A DNA stretch of 64,000 bases, taken from Bacillota bacterium. Lineage in GTDB: Bacteria > Bacillota > Clostridia > Acetivibrionales > DSM-1351. The DNA lies in contig JAEWMS010000077.1 in the NCBI GenBank assembly GCA_023393115.1, forward strand, positions 26,863 to 90,862. The letters are read 5' to 3'. Within the stretch, counting starts at the first letter, position 1; every line of letters starts with the position of its first letter. The notes under the pieces are model-generated. The model searched no databases. It saw only the letters and a program-made list of their open reading frames with translations, and was not told the DNA's origin. This document shows positions 43,600-52,141 of this stretch, one piece after another. The translations under genes and the position numbers were made by a program.

Positions 43600-44139
43600 C
43601 TAATTAAGCTTTTTTGTAACATTTGTTTTGTCAAGGATTGTTGTAAAAATATATGCAATACCAGCACTGACACCGCCTTGAACCAGATTACCGGGAACTT
43701 CTGAAATAATTGCGGCTACTGCAAGAGAATCATCTATCATCCTGTAAAAGGTCAGTTCAAGTATAAAATAACCCGAAACAATAATAAAAGCACCGACAAT
43801 TACAGCTACAAGCCTTCTTATATGATTAGGTGACTTCTCTCCCCTTCTGCTTGCAATTACGCCCACGATATATCCTTCGATGCCCTTTACTATGAATGTG
43901 ATGGGTACGAAAATAAATGCGCCGTATGCAAGGTCTGCCAGAGCAGCACCTATTGCACCAGCTGCCATACCGGATTTCCTTCCCAGCAATATGGCAGCTA
44001 TCATAATTGCAGCATCCCCTATGTTAAAATATCCAGGAGGTACCGGGCTTGGAATATGCAAAAACGGAAGATACGTTATTACAAAAACCAAAGCAATCAT
44101 TAAAGCCGTTAAAACTATTTTTCTGGTAGAAAACTTCAT
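43600..44139 (-). CDS. ECF transporter S component (substrate unknown)
   Basis: A 179-residue membrane protein with about six hydrophobic segments. It begins TRKIVLTALMIALVFV, the arginine-lysine start plus A-x-x-x-A-L pattern of ECF S components, and contains PPGYFNIGDAAIMIAAILLG (seen as GYFNIGDAAIMIAAILLG), typical of the YpaA/COG4720 sort. It would use a shared EcfAT module to take up a vitamin or metabolite. It lies 3 bases after hom, with AGAGGAA inside the hom end, so it is translated with the threonine genes. Which substrate goes with threonine synthesis is unclear. Confidence 0.75.
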   Translation of the reverse strand: MKFSTRKIVLTALMIALVFVITYLPFLHIPSPVPPGYFNIGDAAIMIAAILLGRKSGMAAGAIGAALADLAYGAFIFVPITFIVKGIEGYIVGVIASRRGEKSPNHIRRLVAVIVGAFIIVSGYFILELTFYRMIDDSLAVAAIISEVPGNLVQGGVSAGIAYIFTTILDKTNVTKKLN

Positions 44140-44142
44140 GTT

Positions 44143-45393
44143 TTATTCCTCTTCAATTCTAATGCTATTTGCAATATTTATAACTGATTTCTTAGTCTTT
44201 AGCTCTGTTAGCCTGTTATCAATTTCCTTTTCAGCCAAAACAGGAGTGATAAACGCAACTTCCACACCCTGGACCTTGGAGCCCAAATCAATGAACTCAA
44301 CCTCACCAAATAAGGCTTTTAAATCGGACTTGGCTTCTGAAGCCTTTTCAGTTGCAACTCTTACAAGGAATTTTGCGGAACTTTCTGCCAGAGGCACAAC
44401 ATTATTTTTATCTTTTCTTACCCAAACACTTTTGTTTTCTGAATTCTGGTGCTTAGCAATATCAATAACATCTGCAACTACAGCACTTGCTGTAGGAAGC
44501 TTTCCGGCTCCCCTTCCATAGAACATGGCCTCACCTATAGCATCACCCTTAACAACTATTGCATTAAATACATCTTCAACATTTGCCAATGGATGATCTT
44601 TTGAAATTATGGCCGGGCTTACCCTTGCAAATATCTTATCTCCACTTCTTTTGCTTATTCCTATCAACTTTATTACACTGTTCATAGCTTCGGCATATTT
44701 CATATCCGCTGTAGTAACCTTTGTGATTCCTTCGGCATAAACGTTAGAATAATCTACAAATTCATTATATGCAATTGAAGAAAGGATGGCCAGTTTTCTG
44801 CAGGCGTCATGACCTTCTACATCGGCAGTTGGATTTTGCTCTGCATATCCGTTTTCCTGTGCTTCCTTTAAAGCAGCCTCAAAGCTCTTTCCTTCCTTTT
44901 TCATCTGAGTCAGTATATAATTTGTTGTTCCGTTTAAGATACCGGTAATTCCCATAATTTCATTTGCTGCAAGACATTGATTCAGCGGACGGATTATTGG
45001 AATACCGCCTCCCACACTGGCTTCAAACAAATAGCTTGCACCGTTTTTTGAGGCAAGTTCCAGAAGTTCCGGCCCCTGGGAAGCTACAAGTTCCTTGTTG
45101 GAAGTAACAACGCTCTTTCCTGCTTCAAAGGCTCTTCTTGTGAATTGCGCAGCTATAGTAGCTCCGCCTATGGTTTCAACTATTATATCAACTTCTTTAT
45201 CATTGAATACATCATCTGCATTCTTAGTAAGAACATCCTTATCAGGACTGTCCGGGAAATCGCGTATATCAAGTATCCATTTGACTCTTATCTCAGTTCC
45301 GGCTCTTTGTGCTATACTTTCACTATTTTTTTTAATAACCTCGGCTACTCCCGAACCAACTACACCATATCCTAAAATCGCTATATTTACCAT
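44143..45393 (-). CDS. hom: Homoserine dehydrogenase
   Basis: A 416-residue enzyme reducing aspartate semialdehyde to homoserine. The NAD(P) loop GYGVVGSGV is at residues 8-16. The catalytic region holds GGIPIIRPLNQCLAANEI, NGTTNYILTQM, AEQNPTADVEGHDACRKLAIL (seen as NPTADVEGHDACRKLAIL) and the K of VVKGDA. A C-terminal ACT domain (about 345-416) is present, so feedback inhibition by threonine is likely. GGGAGG precedes the ATG. It follows the ACT protein gene (48 bases) and precedes the ECF gene. Confidence 0.93.
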   Translation of the reverse strand: MVNIAILGYGVVGSGVAEVIKKNSESIAQRAGTEIRVKWILDIRDFPDSPDKDVLTKNADDVFNDKEVDIIVETIGGATIAAQFTRRAFEAGKSVVTSNKELVASQGPELLELASKNGASYLFEASVGGGIPIIRPLNQCLAANEIMGITGILNGTTNYILTQMKKEGKSFEAALKEAQENGYAEQNPTADVEGHDACRKLAILSSIAYNEFVDYSNVYAEGITKVTTADMKYAEAMNSVIKLIGISKRSGDKIFARVSPAIISKDHPLANVEDVFNAIVVKGDAIGEAMFYGRGAGKLPTASAVVADVIDIAKHQNSENKSVWVRKDKNNVVPLAESSAKFLVRVATEKASEAKSDLKALFGEVEFIDLGSKVQGVEVAFITPVLAEKEIDNRLTELKTKKSVINIANSIRIEEE

Positions 45394-45440
45394 AAGAAAA
45401 CCTCCCTTAACTTCAAATGCTTAACACAAATCTGCTGACT

Positions 45441-45881
45441 TTACCTTGCTAATATTTCGCTTCTCCTAACGCCTTCAATCTTACTAATCTCACCCATCAT
45501 ATTCTGAATATCCTCTTTCATGTCAAAGGTCTCGACTGATATAGTAACATCAGCCAGACCATTAATGGGAATATTCTGATTTATGGTTAAAATATTCGCA
45601 TTTGCGACAGCTATTTTATTTATAATACTTGAAAGTATTCCAGAAAAATCTTCTACTACAAAAAACAATGTTATTACCTTTCCTCTTGATGTCTCATAGA
45701 ATGGAAAAACATAATCCTTATATTTGTAGAATGCGCTTCTGCTAATTCCTACTTCCTTTACAGCATCATTAACGGTTTTTATCCTTCCGGTGCTCAGGAT
45801 TTTCTTCACTTCGATAACCTTTGCAAAAACCTCCGGCAAGATAACAGAATCAACAAGAAAAAAAACTGATTCCTGCTTCAT
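45441..45881 (-). CDS. ACT-domain protein, UPF0735/PheB-like
   Basis: A 146-residue protein with an N-terminal helix-turn-helix-like part (KTVNDAVKEVGISRSAFYKYKD, seen as VNDAVKEVGISRSAFYKYKD near residues 37-56) and a C-terminal ACT domain (about 70-140). It matches the PheB-like UPF0735 family, usually beside hom/thr genes, with a suspected regulatory role in aspartate- or aromatic-family amino acid synthesis. GGAGG lies 6-7 bases before the ATG. First gene of the operon with hom. Confidence 0.85.
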   Translation of the reverse strand: MKQESVFFLVDSVILPEVFAKVIEVKKILSTGRIKTVNDAVKEVGISRSAFYKYKDYVFPFYETSRGKVITLFFVVEDFSGILSSIINKIAVANANILTINQNIPINGLADVTISVETFDMKEDIQNMMGEISKIEGVRRSEILAR

Positions 45882-45929
45882 TTAGTCCTCCTGTCCACCC
45901 AATGCGTACAATTGTGTTTCCTAGGTGTA

Positions 45930-45958
45930 ATGTTAGCACAATTTCATTATTTTTGCAA
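45930..45958 (-). promoter_or_regulatory. Promoter of the ACT protein-hom operon
   Basis: Minus-strand -35 TTGCAA (45953-45958), 17-base spacer, -10 TAACAT (45930-45935), just after the thrC terminator. Confidence 0.6.
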
Positions 45959-45959
45959 C

Positions 45960-46001
45960 ACAAAAAGGAGTATTAATCTTTTAATTAAGAATAATACTCC
46001 T
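45960..46001 (-). terminator. Terminator of thrC
   Basis: Minus-strand AGGAGTATTA/TAATACTCCT stem with an A-T-rich inner loop, then TTTTTG. Confidence 0.85.
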
Positions 46002-46027
46002 CGTTTACATTTTGAAACCTCATAAGG

Positions 46028-47527
46028 TTATATATTAAGCACTTTTTTTACCTTTTCTATCATATCCAGTGGATCACAGATTTCATTGTGAAGGACCGGC
46101 TTCTTATCCAACTCCTTTAATGGAGCAGGAATTGTCAATCCTGCCTTCTCGGAAAGTACAGAGAGCAGTTGGAACTCTGTTTTTCCGGCCACAGCCTCAT
46201 CCCCTGAAATAGCTTTAACAACGCTTTCATTAAACTTGAAAGGACTTGCAGTTGATACTATAACAACTTTTGTTACGTCACTGGTGGAGATTACATACTT
46301 ATCATATACATCGACAGCAACTGCAGTGTGTGTATCCAAAACATATCCGGTTTCAGCATAAACACTTTCAATGGTTTTCAATGTATCTGAATCGTTTGAG
46401 TAACCAGCCCAAAATACATTTTGAATTTTCTTTTTGGTATTCTGATCTACAGAATATACACCATCCATTTTTAACTTGTTCATCCACGCTGAAACCATTT
46501 GTGAGTTGCCGTCTGTAACCAGATATAGCAGTCTCTCCAGGTTGCTGGATATCAGTATGTCCATAGAAGGTGACAGAGTTTTCTTGAACTCTCTGTTTCT
46601 GTTATATACACCTGTATTAATAAAATCTGTTAAAACATTGTTGTCATTTGAGGCACAGATCAGTTTATTTACCGGAAGTCCCATCTGCATGGCATAATAT
46701 GCTGCCAGGATATTTCCGAAATTACCGGTGGGAACCACAAAATTGATTTTCTCGCCAATCTCGATCTCCTTATTCTTAAGCAAGTCAGCATAGGCTGAAA
46801 AATAATATACTATTTGAGGAACAAGTCTTCCCCAATTTATTGAATTTGCTGAAGAGAATTTATAGCCATTGTCATGTAAAAGAGTTGTAACCTCTTCATC
46901 GCTGAAAATTCTTTTAACACCGTTTTGAGCATCATCAAAATTACCGTTTACAGCTATAGAGTAGACATTTTTTCCCTCTTGAGTGACCATCTGCATTTTT
47001 TGTACTTGACTAACTCCCTCACTTGGAAAAAATACAATGATTTTTGTTCCATCTACATCCTTAAAACCTTCAAGAGCCGCTTTACCGGTATCCCCCGAGG
47101 TAGCAACCAATATAACTATTTCTTCCTTTTCTCCTGTCTTTTTCAAAGCCTTGACCAGAAAATGAGGAAGAATTTGTAATGCCATATCTTTGAAAGCACT
47201 TGTGGGTCCATGCCACAGTTCAAGTACACTTACTGAATCATAAAGTTTATGCAAAGGTGCGATAGCCTCTGTTTCAAATTTCTGAGCAGTATAAGCCTGG
47301 TTTACACAATCGGTTAACTCGCTCAAGGTATAATCGTCCAAATAACCTTCCAGAATATTTAAAGCTCTTTGCTGATATGTCATTTCACTCATCTTTAATA
47401 TTTGATCATTATCAAAACGAATAACCTTTTCAGGAACAAATAATCCACCATCGGCTGCAAGTCCTCTCTTTATTGCTTCAGCCGAACTAACATTAGAACA
47501 ATTCCCTCTAGTGCTTCTGTATAACAT
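46028..47527 (-). CDS. thrC: Threonine synthase
   Basis: A 499-residue PLP enzyme that makes threonine from phosphohomoserine. The start MLYRSTRGNC and GLAADGGLFVPE are typical of the long (type ThrC1) form, and the PLP lysine lies in TSAFKDMALQ (Lys113). The phosphate-binding loop is TSGDTGKAAL. ATG at 47527 has GGAGG 5 bases upstream; the open reading to 47557 runs into the leader. It has a structured leader of about 260 bases with an anti-ribosome-site sequence and an 11-codon ORF, so translational control is likely. Monocistronic, terminated at 45960. Confidence 0.93.
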   Translation of the reverse strand: MLYRSTRGNCSNVSSAEAIKRGLAADGGLFVPEKVIRFDNDQILKMSEMTYQQRALNILEGYLDDYTLSELTDCVNQAYTAQKFETEAIAPLHKLYDSVSVLELWHGPTSAFKDMALQILPHFLVKALKKTGEKEEIVILVATSGDTGKAALEGFKDVDGTKIIVFFPSEGVSQVQKMQMVTQEGKNVYSIAVNGNFDDAQNGVKRIFSDEEVTTLLHDNGYKFSSANSINWGRLVPQIVYYFSAYADLLKNKEIEIGEKINFVVPTGNFGNILAAYYAMQMGLPVNKLICASNDNNVLTDFINTGVYNRNREFKKTLSPSMDILISSNLERLLYLVTDGNSQMVSAWMNKLKMDGVYSVDQNTKKKIQNVFWAGYSNDSDTLKTIESVYAETGYVLDTHTAVAVDVYDKYVISTSDVTKVVIVSTASPFKFNESVVKAISGDEAVAGKTEFQLLSVLSEKAGLTIPAPLKELDKKPVLHNEICDPLDMIEKVKKVLNI

Positions 47528-47786
47528 ATTAACCTCCATGAGCCACATTGTGGCCACAAAATAGTAATGAAAATATATATCCTTTATCGCAATGAGGCGA
47601 ATAAAGGAGGTTAATTGGCCATGTGCGCTTTCAAAGTATTCGCTCCACTCATTACTTTAATCAAGTGCTATAGATACTTTGAATATGTCGCACGGCCATA
47701 AATTCATAGGTTAGTTTGGAAGACGAGCTTTAGTGAAGTCTTTCATGCTAACCTCCATGCAAGGTGAACCTTAACTTCACGGTTCA
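47528..47786 (-). promoter_or_regulatory. Structured leader of thrC with ribosome site/anti-ribosome site pairing
   Basis: The minus-strand thrC ribosome site GGAGGTTAAT (47528-47537) is exactly complementary to ATTAACCTCC upstream (47606-47615). That sequence can also pair over 8 bases with a second GGAGGTTA copy (47749-47756) in front of an 11-codon ORF. Between them is a long hairpin (TTCAAAGTAT/ATACTTTGAA at 47630-47639 and 47674-47683, extended by GGCC/GGCC). Further hairpins are at 47581-47607, 47709-47753 and 47765-47786. No T-box, S-box or other class I know is visible. Confidence 0.5.
47711..47746 (-). CDS. Possible 11-codon leader ORF before thrC
   Basis: ATG at 47746 with GGAGG 5 bases upstream, the same spacing as thrC itself, reads MKDFTKARLPN and stops with TAA at 47711. 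The ORF lies across the hairpin at 47709-47753, so a translating ribosome would open it. It holds only one threonine codon, unlike classical attenuator peptides, so it may only control folding, or be a chance ORF beside a duplicated ribosome site. Confidence 0.35.
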   Translation of the reverse strand: MKDFTKARLPN

Positions 47787-47867
47787 ATTTCTATAAGTAA
47801 TTTGTAATTTTTCATATTTCATTAACCCTTATGATATAATAAATGCAAAAAAAATGCAAATACAATA

Positions 47868-48947
47868 CTAGTACCTCCAGCCTTTGCTTTTTTTATATAT
47901 GTTAATAAGAAGTTTTTGAACTGCTAGTTTTCCCTGTTCATACAGGAATTGCATATTTTCCTGACTGATATCAAAATCCAAAAAGGATATACTCCCAGTA
48001 TTTATATGGGCTATATTATCAATATTGTAGGAGTTTTTTGGAACACCCGTATCATGTGAAGACGCCAGTAGTTTTTTTAGCATATTTTCTGCATGCTGAA
48101 GTTCTTTAGGTTCTTTACCCTCTAGTTTAAGTCCTATAATATTTTGCTGAGAACTATCAATGAGCCATACCGGAAAGTTGTCCAGTACCCCTCCGTCTAT
48201 AATATAATGCTGTCTTAAGTGATTATTTTCTTTTTTCATCAGTACACAGGGCCTGAAAACAAATGGTACTGAAGTACTCATTCTGACTGCTCTTGCAACC
48301 GAAAACTTATCCGGGTCAATGTTATATAAAGCAATATCATCGGGTAGAACTATTACTTTTCCGGAATTAGCATCAACAGCTGTCATTCTGACTTTATAAC
48401 CTCTCGGGTTTACCTTGTCGGCAATTCCTCCTCTGAAATCACTGAAAGTATAAATGCCTTTATTCGCCATCAACTGCGCTACCCATCTTTCCAGAAGATC
48501 CCCATCCAAAAAGGCATTTTCCTGACTAAAGGCGATGAGATTACTTAGGAAGTTCCCCCTTATCCCCTTAAATTCATCCTTATATCTGTTCAGATTATAC
48601 AACTCGGGATAATCCTGCATATATAGTAAAGCCTCTATATCACTATCACTGATAGTATTCCTTTCCTCCAACAGCTTTTTTATTCTTCTGCTTAGAGTGC
48701 TGTTCAGGTATTCACCGCTTCGGATTTTTAATATACTGAAATCAAATTCCTTAAGTATTTTTATCAATTCTCTTGAATTATAACCTGCACCTATCAATGC
48801 ACCAATTAAAGCACCTGCCGATACACCAGCTATATTTCCAAATCTCCTATATCTTCTTTCCAGTTCCTCATAGGCCCCCACAAAAGCTACGCCCTTTATT
48901 CCTCCTCCGCTGAGTACAAGGTTCAATGGATTATTATTAATGCTCAT
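47868..48947 (-). CDS. Patatin-like phospholipase
   Basis: A 359-residue patatin-fold lipid acyl hydrolase. The oxyanion loop is GGGIKGVAF (residues 14-22), the nucleophile Ser43 lies in GVSAG, and the catalytic Asp in IIDGGVLDNFP. Such proteins cleave phospholipids or act as bacterial RssA-type enzymes. GGGG lies 9-10 bases before the ATG. No signal peptide, so it is cytoplasmic or secreted by another route. It is followed by the thrC leader on the same strand; no clear terminator is seen between, although a T-rich run follows the stop. Confidence 0.85.
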   Translation of the reverse strand: MSINNNPLNLVLSGGGIKGVAFVGAYEELERRYRRFGNIAGVSAGALIGALIGAGYNSRELIKILKEFDFSILKIRSGEYLNSTLSRRIKKLLEERNTISDSDIEALLYMQDYPELYNLNRYKDEFKGIRGNFLSNLIAFSQENAFLDGDLLERWVAQLMANKGIYTFSDFRGGIADKVNPRGYKVRMTAVDANSGKVIVLPDDIALYNIDPDKFSVARAVRMSTSVPFVFRPCVLMKKENNHLRQHYIIDGGVLDNFPVWLIDSSQQNIIGLKLEGKEPKELQHAENMLKKLLASSHDTGVPKNSYNIDNIAHINTGSISFLDFDISQENMQFLYEQGKLAVQKLLINIYKKSKGWRY

Positions 48948-49070
48948 TATTCATAATTCCCCAAAAAAATAAATCTTTCTAATGTATATATATTATAGTT
49001 CTGAAATAATTAGTATATTGTACATCCCTGTAGTTGAACTTTAATTATTTATTAAAAGTTGTAAAAAGTG

Positions 49071-49099
49071 TTTTCAACTTTGTATACCCATGGTAAAAT
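49071..49099 (+). promoter_or_regulatory. Candidate promoter of motAB
   Basis: -10 TAAAAT (49094-49099) with TGG before it (extended -10) and a weak -35 TTTTCA 17 bases upstream. A sigma-D type site was not found. Confidence 0.35.
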
Positions 49100-49190
49100 C
49101 TTATGTAAACGCTTTTATCTGCTTAGCTGTTATTTCATTAAGCAGTTATCTAATTTACATAAAATTCACATACAATTTTTGAGGTGCTAA

Positions 49191-49985
49191 ATGGACATAT
49201 TTTTGCTGATTGGTGTTGTTGTAGGTTTAATGTCAGTTGTTGTCGGAATGATTGTAAAAGGTGCTGACATTTCAGTTCTTGCAAATCCGGCTGCGGCTAT
49301 AATAATTATAGTAGGAACAATAGCAGCTGTTATGAATTCTTTTCCTAAGAAGGAATTTTTAAGAATACCTAAGGTTTTTGGTGTTTTATTCAGAGAAAGA
49401 AAGGCCGAAAACCCTACTGTTATAATTGAACAAATTGCAGATTTATCGCAAACTGCCAGAAGGGATGGCTTGCTTTCTCTTGAATCTGTCATGCAGAGTA
49501 TTGACAACAAGTTCATGAAAAAAGGCCTTAGTATGGTAATTGACGGAATTGAACAAGAGTACATCACCGAAGTTCTGAATAGTGAAATTGACAGTATGGA
49601 AGAAAGACACAGAACCGGTGCAAGTATTTTTTCAACAGCGGGAGGTGCAGCTCCCACCCTGGGTGTTTTAGGTGCCGTTATCGGACTTATTGGAGCCCTT
49701 GGAAATCTAAACGACGTTGAAAAACTTGGTCACATGATTGCTGCCGCTTTTGTTGCAACACTTTATGGAATATTCTTCGGGTATGTTATATGTCATCCTT
49801 TTTCTTCCAGATTAAAAAGAAAATCCTATGAGGAGATAAATACAATGAGGATTATACTCGAGGGGATATTATCAATTCAGGCAGGCGAAAATCCAAAGAG
49901 TATTATTCTAAAACTATCTGGAATGTTAGAGCCGAAAGAAAGGGCAAAGTTGGAGCAAAAGAGTGAACCGGGAAAGGTGGGCTAG
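49191..49985 (+). CDS. motA: Flagellar motor stator protein MotA
   Basis: A 264-residue protein with four membrane helices (about 2-20, 28-50, 145-170 and 180-200) that forms the ion channel with MotB. The conserved pattern includes AAPTLGVLGAVIGLIGAL and AAFVATLYGIFFGYV. The large cytoplasmic loop (about 55-140) has charged residues for FliG contact. GAGG lies about 9 bases before the ATG. It precedes motB by 3 bases. The window has no other flagellar genes, so the rest lie elsewhere. Confidence 0.92.
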   Translation: MDIFLLIGVVVGLMSVVVGMIVKGADISVLANPAAAIIIIVGTIAAVMNSFPKKEFLRIPKVFGVLFRERKAENPTVIIEQIADLSQTARRDGLLSLESVMQSIDNKFMKKGLSMVIDGIEQEYITEVLNSEIDSMEERHRTGASIFSTAGGAAPTLGVLGAVIGLIGALGNLNDVEKLGHMIAAAFVATLYGIFFGYVICHPFSSRLKRKSYEEINTMRIILEGILSIQAGENPKSIILKLSGMLEPKERAKLEQKSEPGKVG

Positions 49986-49988
49986 GCT

Positions 49989-50732
49989 ATGTCAAAGAAA
50001 AAAGTTCACCATGAGGAACACCAGGATGAAACCTGGCTGATTCCATACTCAGATATGCTTACCTTACTGCTGGCACTCTTTATAGTTATGTTTGCAATGA
50101 GTAAGCTTGATAATGAGAAAATGAACAAGGTTAGTGAACAATTTAATATTATTTTCTCAGGAGGGTCAGGAGTACTTGAGAAAAATGGAACATCACTTAT
50201 TCCAATGGATAATATCCCAACTCTGAAAGAAATTGAAGAGGATAAGATGCAACAGATAAAGGAGAATATTGAAGAAGAAATACGCAGTAACGGATACTCC
50301 GACAAAGTAAATGTTACTTTAAACGGTGACGGTCTGGAAATCTCAATACAGGACGTTATTTTATTCAACTCAGGTAAAGCCGATGTAATCAATAATGTTT
50401 ATCCTATGCTGCTTGATATCTCAGAATTGTTGAAAGGTTTGGATAATGATATAAAGGTTGTGGGTCATACTGACAACGTTCCTATCAAGACTCCCCAATT
50501 CAGATCAAATTGGGACCTTAGTGCAATGAGAGCCATAAATGTTATGAATTTCTTTATCGATAAGGGTGGCATAAATCCTGAAAGGTTTTCCTTTCAGGGC
50601 TATGGGCAATATTCACCAAAGTATGATAACTCAACCGATGAGGGTAAGGCAAAAAACAGAAGAGTTGAAATTGTACTGGTTCGAAAGTATCCGATTAACA
50701 ATGATGATACTGAAGAGGCTGTTGCAGAATAA
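49989..50732 (+). CDS. motB: Flagellar motor stator protein MotB
   Basis: A 247-residue stator protein. After a basic N terminus one helix (about 20-38) carries the ion-binding Asp22 in PYSDMLTLLLALFIVMFA (seen as SDMLTLLLALFIVMFA). A plug region and an OmpA-type peptidoglycan-binding domain (about 110-235) follow, with VVGHTDNVPI, RSNWDLSAMRA and GKAKNRRVEIVL. AAAGG lies 9-10 bases before the ATG at the end of motA. A 104-base structured palindrome lies just downstream of the stop codon. Confidence 0.92.
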   Translation: MSKKKVHHEEHQDETWLIPYSDMLTLLLALFIVMFAMSKLDNEKMNKVSEQFNIIFSGGSGVLEKNGTSLIPMDNIPTLKEIEEDKMQQIKENIEEEIRSNGYSDKVNVTLNGDGLEISIQDVILFNSGKADVINNVYPMLLDISELLKGLDNDIKVVGHTDNVPIKTPQFRSNWDLSAMRAINVMNFFIDKGGINPERFSFQGYGQYSPKYDNSTDEGKAKNRRVEIVLVRKYPINNDDTEEAVAE

Positions 50733-50775
50733 TATAGATTAATGTATGTTATAAAGAAAGTTATAGTACGTGAGG

Positions 50776-50879
50776 ACAGCTCATAGAAATGTGAAAGGAT
50801 GGTTAAAAACAGTTAGAGGAAATTTGCTACAAGAGAATTACTCTAACTGTTTTGTGTCCGACACATTTTTATGAGCTGT
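50776..50879. repeat. 104-bp nested palindromic element after motB
   Basis: Outer arms ACAGCTCATA (50776-50785) and TATGAGCTGT (50870-50879) pair exactly, continued by AAATGTG/CACATTT. Inside, AAAACAGTTAGAG (50806-50818) and CTCTAACTGTTTT (50841-50853) form a 13-bp perfect stem with a 22-base loop. No long T run follows on either strand. It could be an RNA structure, a terminator of motAB or a small mobile-element remnant. Confidence 0.6.
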
Positions 50880-50962
50880 TCGGGAGTACATGGTAAGGGT
50901 GCTTTCTAACTACATAAATCTTATAGTTATGCGACACCATCTTTTAAGTATATTCAAAACAC

Positions 50963-52111
50963 TTATTGTAAGGCCTTGAGTCTGCTCGTTGCGTATTTAA
51001 CATATGATGATTTGGGATATTGTTTAATGAGTTTTTGATAGGTATCGGCGCCCTTTTGTTTCTCTCCCTGTTCAACATAGCTTTTTCCAAGGGTATATAG
51101 CGCTTTGTCACCAAATGTCCAGTTATCCCCCAGTTCAAAAACCTTCTCAAGCTTTTCTATGGCCTCTGCGTATTTTTTGCTGTTATAAAGAGAATTTCCC
51201 ATGGTTGCGAGTGCAGAAGCTGCCTTCAGATTAACATTTTTTGTTAAGGTATCATATTTTGCTTTTTGATCAGTATTAAGTTCATTCACCGGGATTGCTT
51301 TTAGTTTGTCGGAAGCTTCCAAATATTTACCCTGGCTGTAAAGTGATGATACCTGAGAAATTTCACCTGAGAGTTTATATTGCCTTAACTCCAAGTTTGC
51401 TGCATCCAGTTGCGTTTTCAACTCTTTATTTTCCTGAAGGGTCTTGTCCAGACTGTCATTTACTGTTGTATTTGCAATAGGCTCACTGTCTATGGGAATA
51501 TCCTTTGTATCCTTTATTGTAAGTATAAAGAACACCAGAGCAGCAGCAAGACAAATTACTCCGAACAAATTAAAGGCCAGAGCAAAGCGCGGCTTTTTAA
51601 ACTGATCTCCCAGAGTTTTAAACAGAATTAATTCCGGATGAACATCTTCCTGTTTATACGCCTCTTTTTTTGCAGGCTGTGCTTCCTTTTTCGGGGTCTG
51701 ATTTTTGGCCTCGGGGGCCTTTTGTTTCACTGTGTTGCTTTTAGCCGATTTGGAATTTTTTCTTGAAGTACCGCTATCTCCGCCAGTTACATAGTTAAGA
51801 TAATCAGCAGCCTTTAATACATTATCTTCGCTCTGAACCACCTTACCGAATAATTCCTGAGCCTTATCAAGCTGATTTGTATACGCATAGCAAAGTCCAA
51901 GCAAATTTACAGCCTCGTAAAAGTCAGGATTTATTGCAATCACTCTCTTTAATTCAATCATTGCAATATCCTCACTACCAGTTCGTAAATACTCAATAGC
52001 CTTATTGTATGCTTTTATGGAATCAACAATTTTTTCAGAGACATTGTTATCTTGAGAATATTTTTCAATGTCTAAAGGGGTGAAACTTTTTATCTCTTGA
52101 CTCAAATCCAT
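50963..52111 (-). CDS. TPR protein with a membrane helix
   Basis: A 382-residue protein. Residues about 30-105 hold TPR-like repeats (EYLRTGSEDIAMIELKRVIAINPDFYEAVNLLG, seen as AIELKRVIAINPDFYEAVNLLG-type text ELKRVIAINPDFYEAVNLLG), then a lysine/proline-rich linker (about 115-160), a membrane helix (about 184-207), a coiled-coil stretch (LQENKELKTQLDAANLELRQ) and a second TPR set (about 265-382). It is probably bitopic with TPRs on both sides, as in cell-envelope scaffold proteins. ATG at 52111 has GGGAG 9 bases upstream. It is followed convergently by motB. Partner unknown. Confidence 0.65.
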   Translation of the reverse strand: MDLSQEIKSFTPLDIEKYSQDNNVSEKIVDSIKAYNKAIEYLRTGSEDIAMIELKRVIAINPDFYEAVNLLGLCYAYTNQLDKAQELFGKVVQSEDNVLKAADYLNYVTGGDSGTSRKNSKSAKSNTVKQKAPEAKNQTPKKEAQPAKKEAYKQEDVHPELILFKTLGDQFKKPRFALAFNLFGVICLAAALVFFILTIKDTKDIPIDSEPIANTTVNDSLDKTLQENKELKTQLDAANLELRQYKLSGEISQVSSLYSQGKYLEASDKLKAIPVNELNTDQKAKYDTLTKNVNLKAASALATMGNSLYNSKKYAEAIEKLEKVFELGDNWTFGDKALYTLGKSYVEQGEKQKGADTYQKLIKQYPKSSYVKYATSRLKALQ

Positions 52112-52141
52112 GAACACCGGCTCCCTTCAAGTAAAAAAATA

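Noticed and set aside
47621..47701. Plus-strand ORF of 26 codons in the thrC leader, with GGAGG upstream
   Set aside because: The spacing (10 bases) is long and it lies wholly in the hairpin on the antisense side of the leader; it is explained by the inverted repeat of the ribosome site.
49187..49657. Minus-strand open frame of 156 codons
   Set aside because: Antisense shadow of motA, which has clear family motifs.
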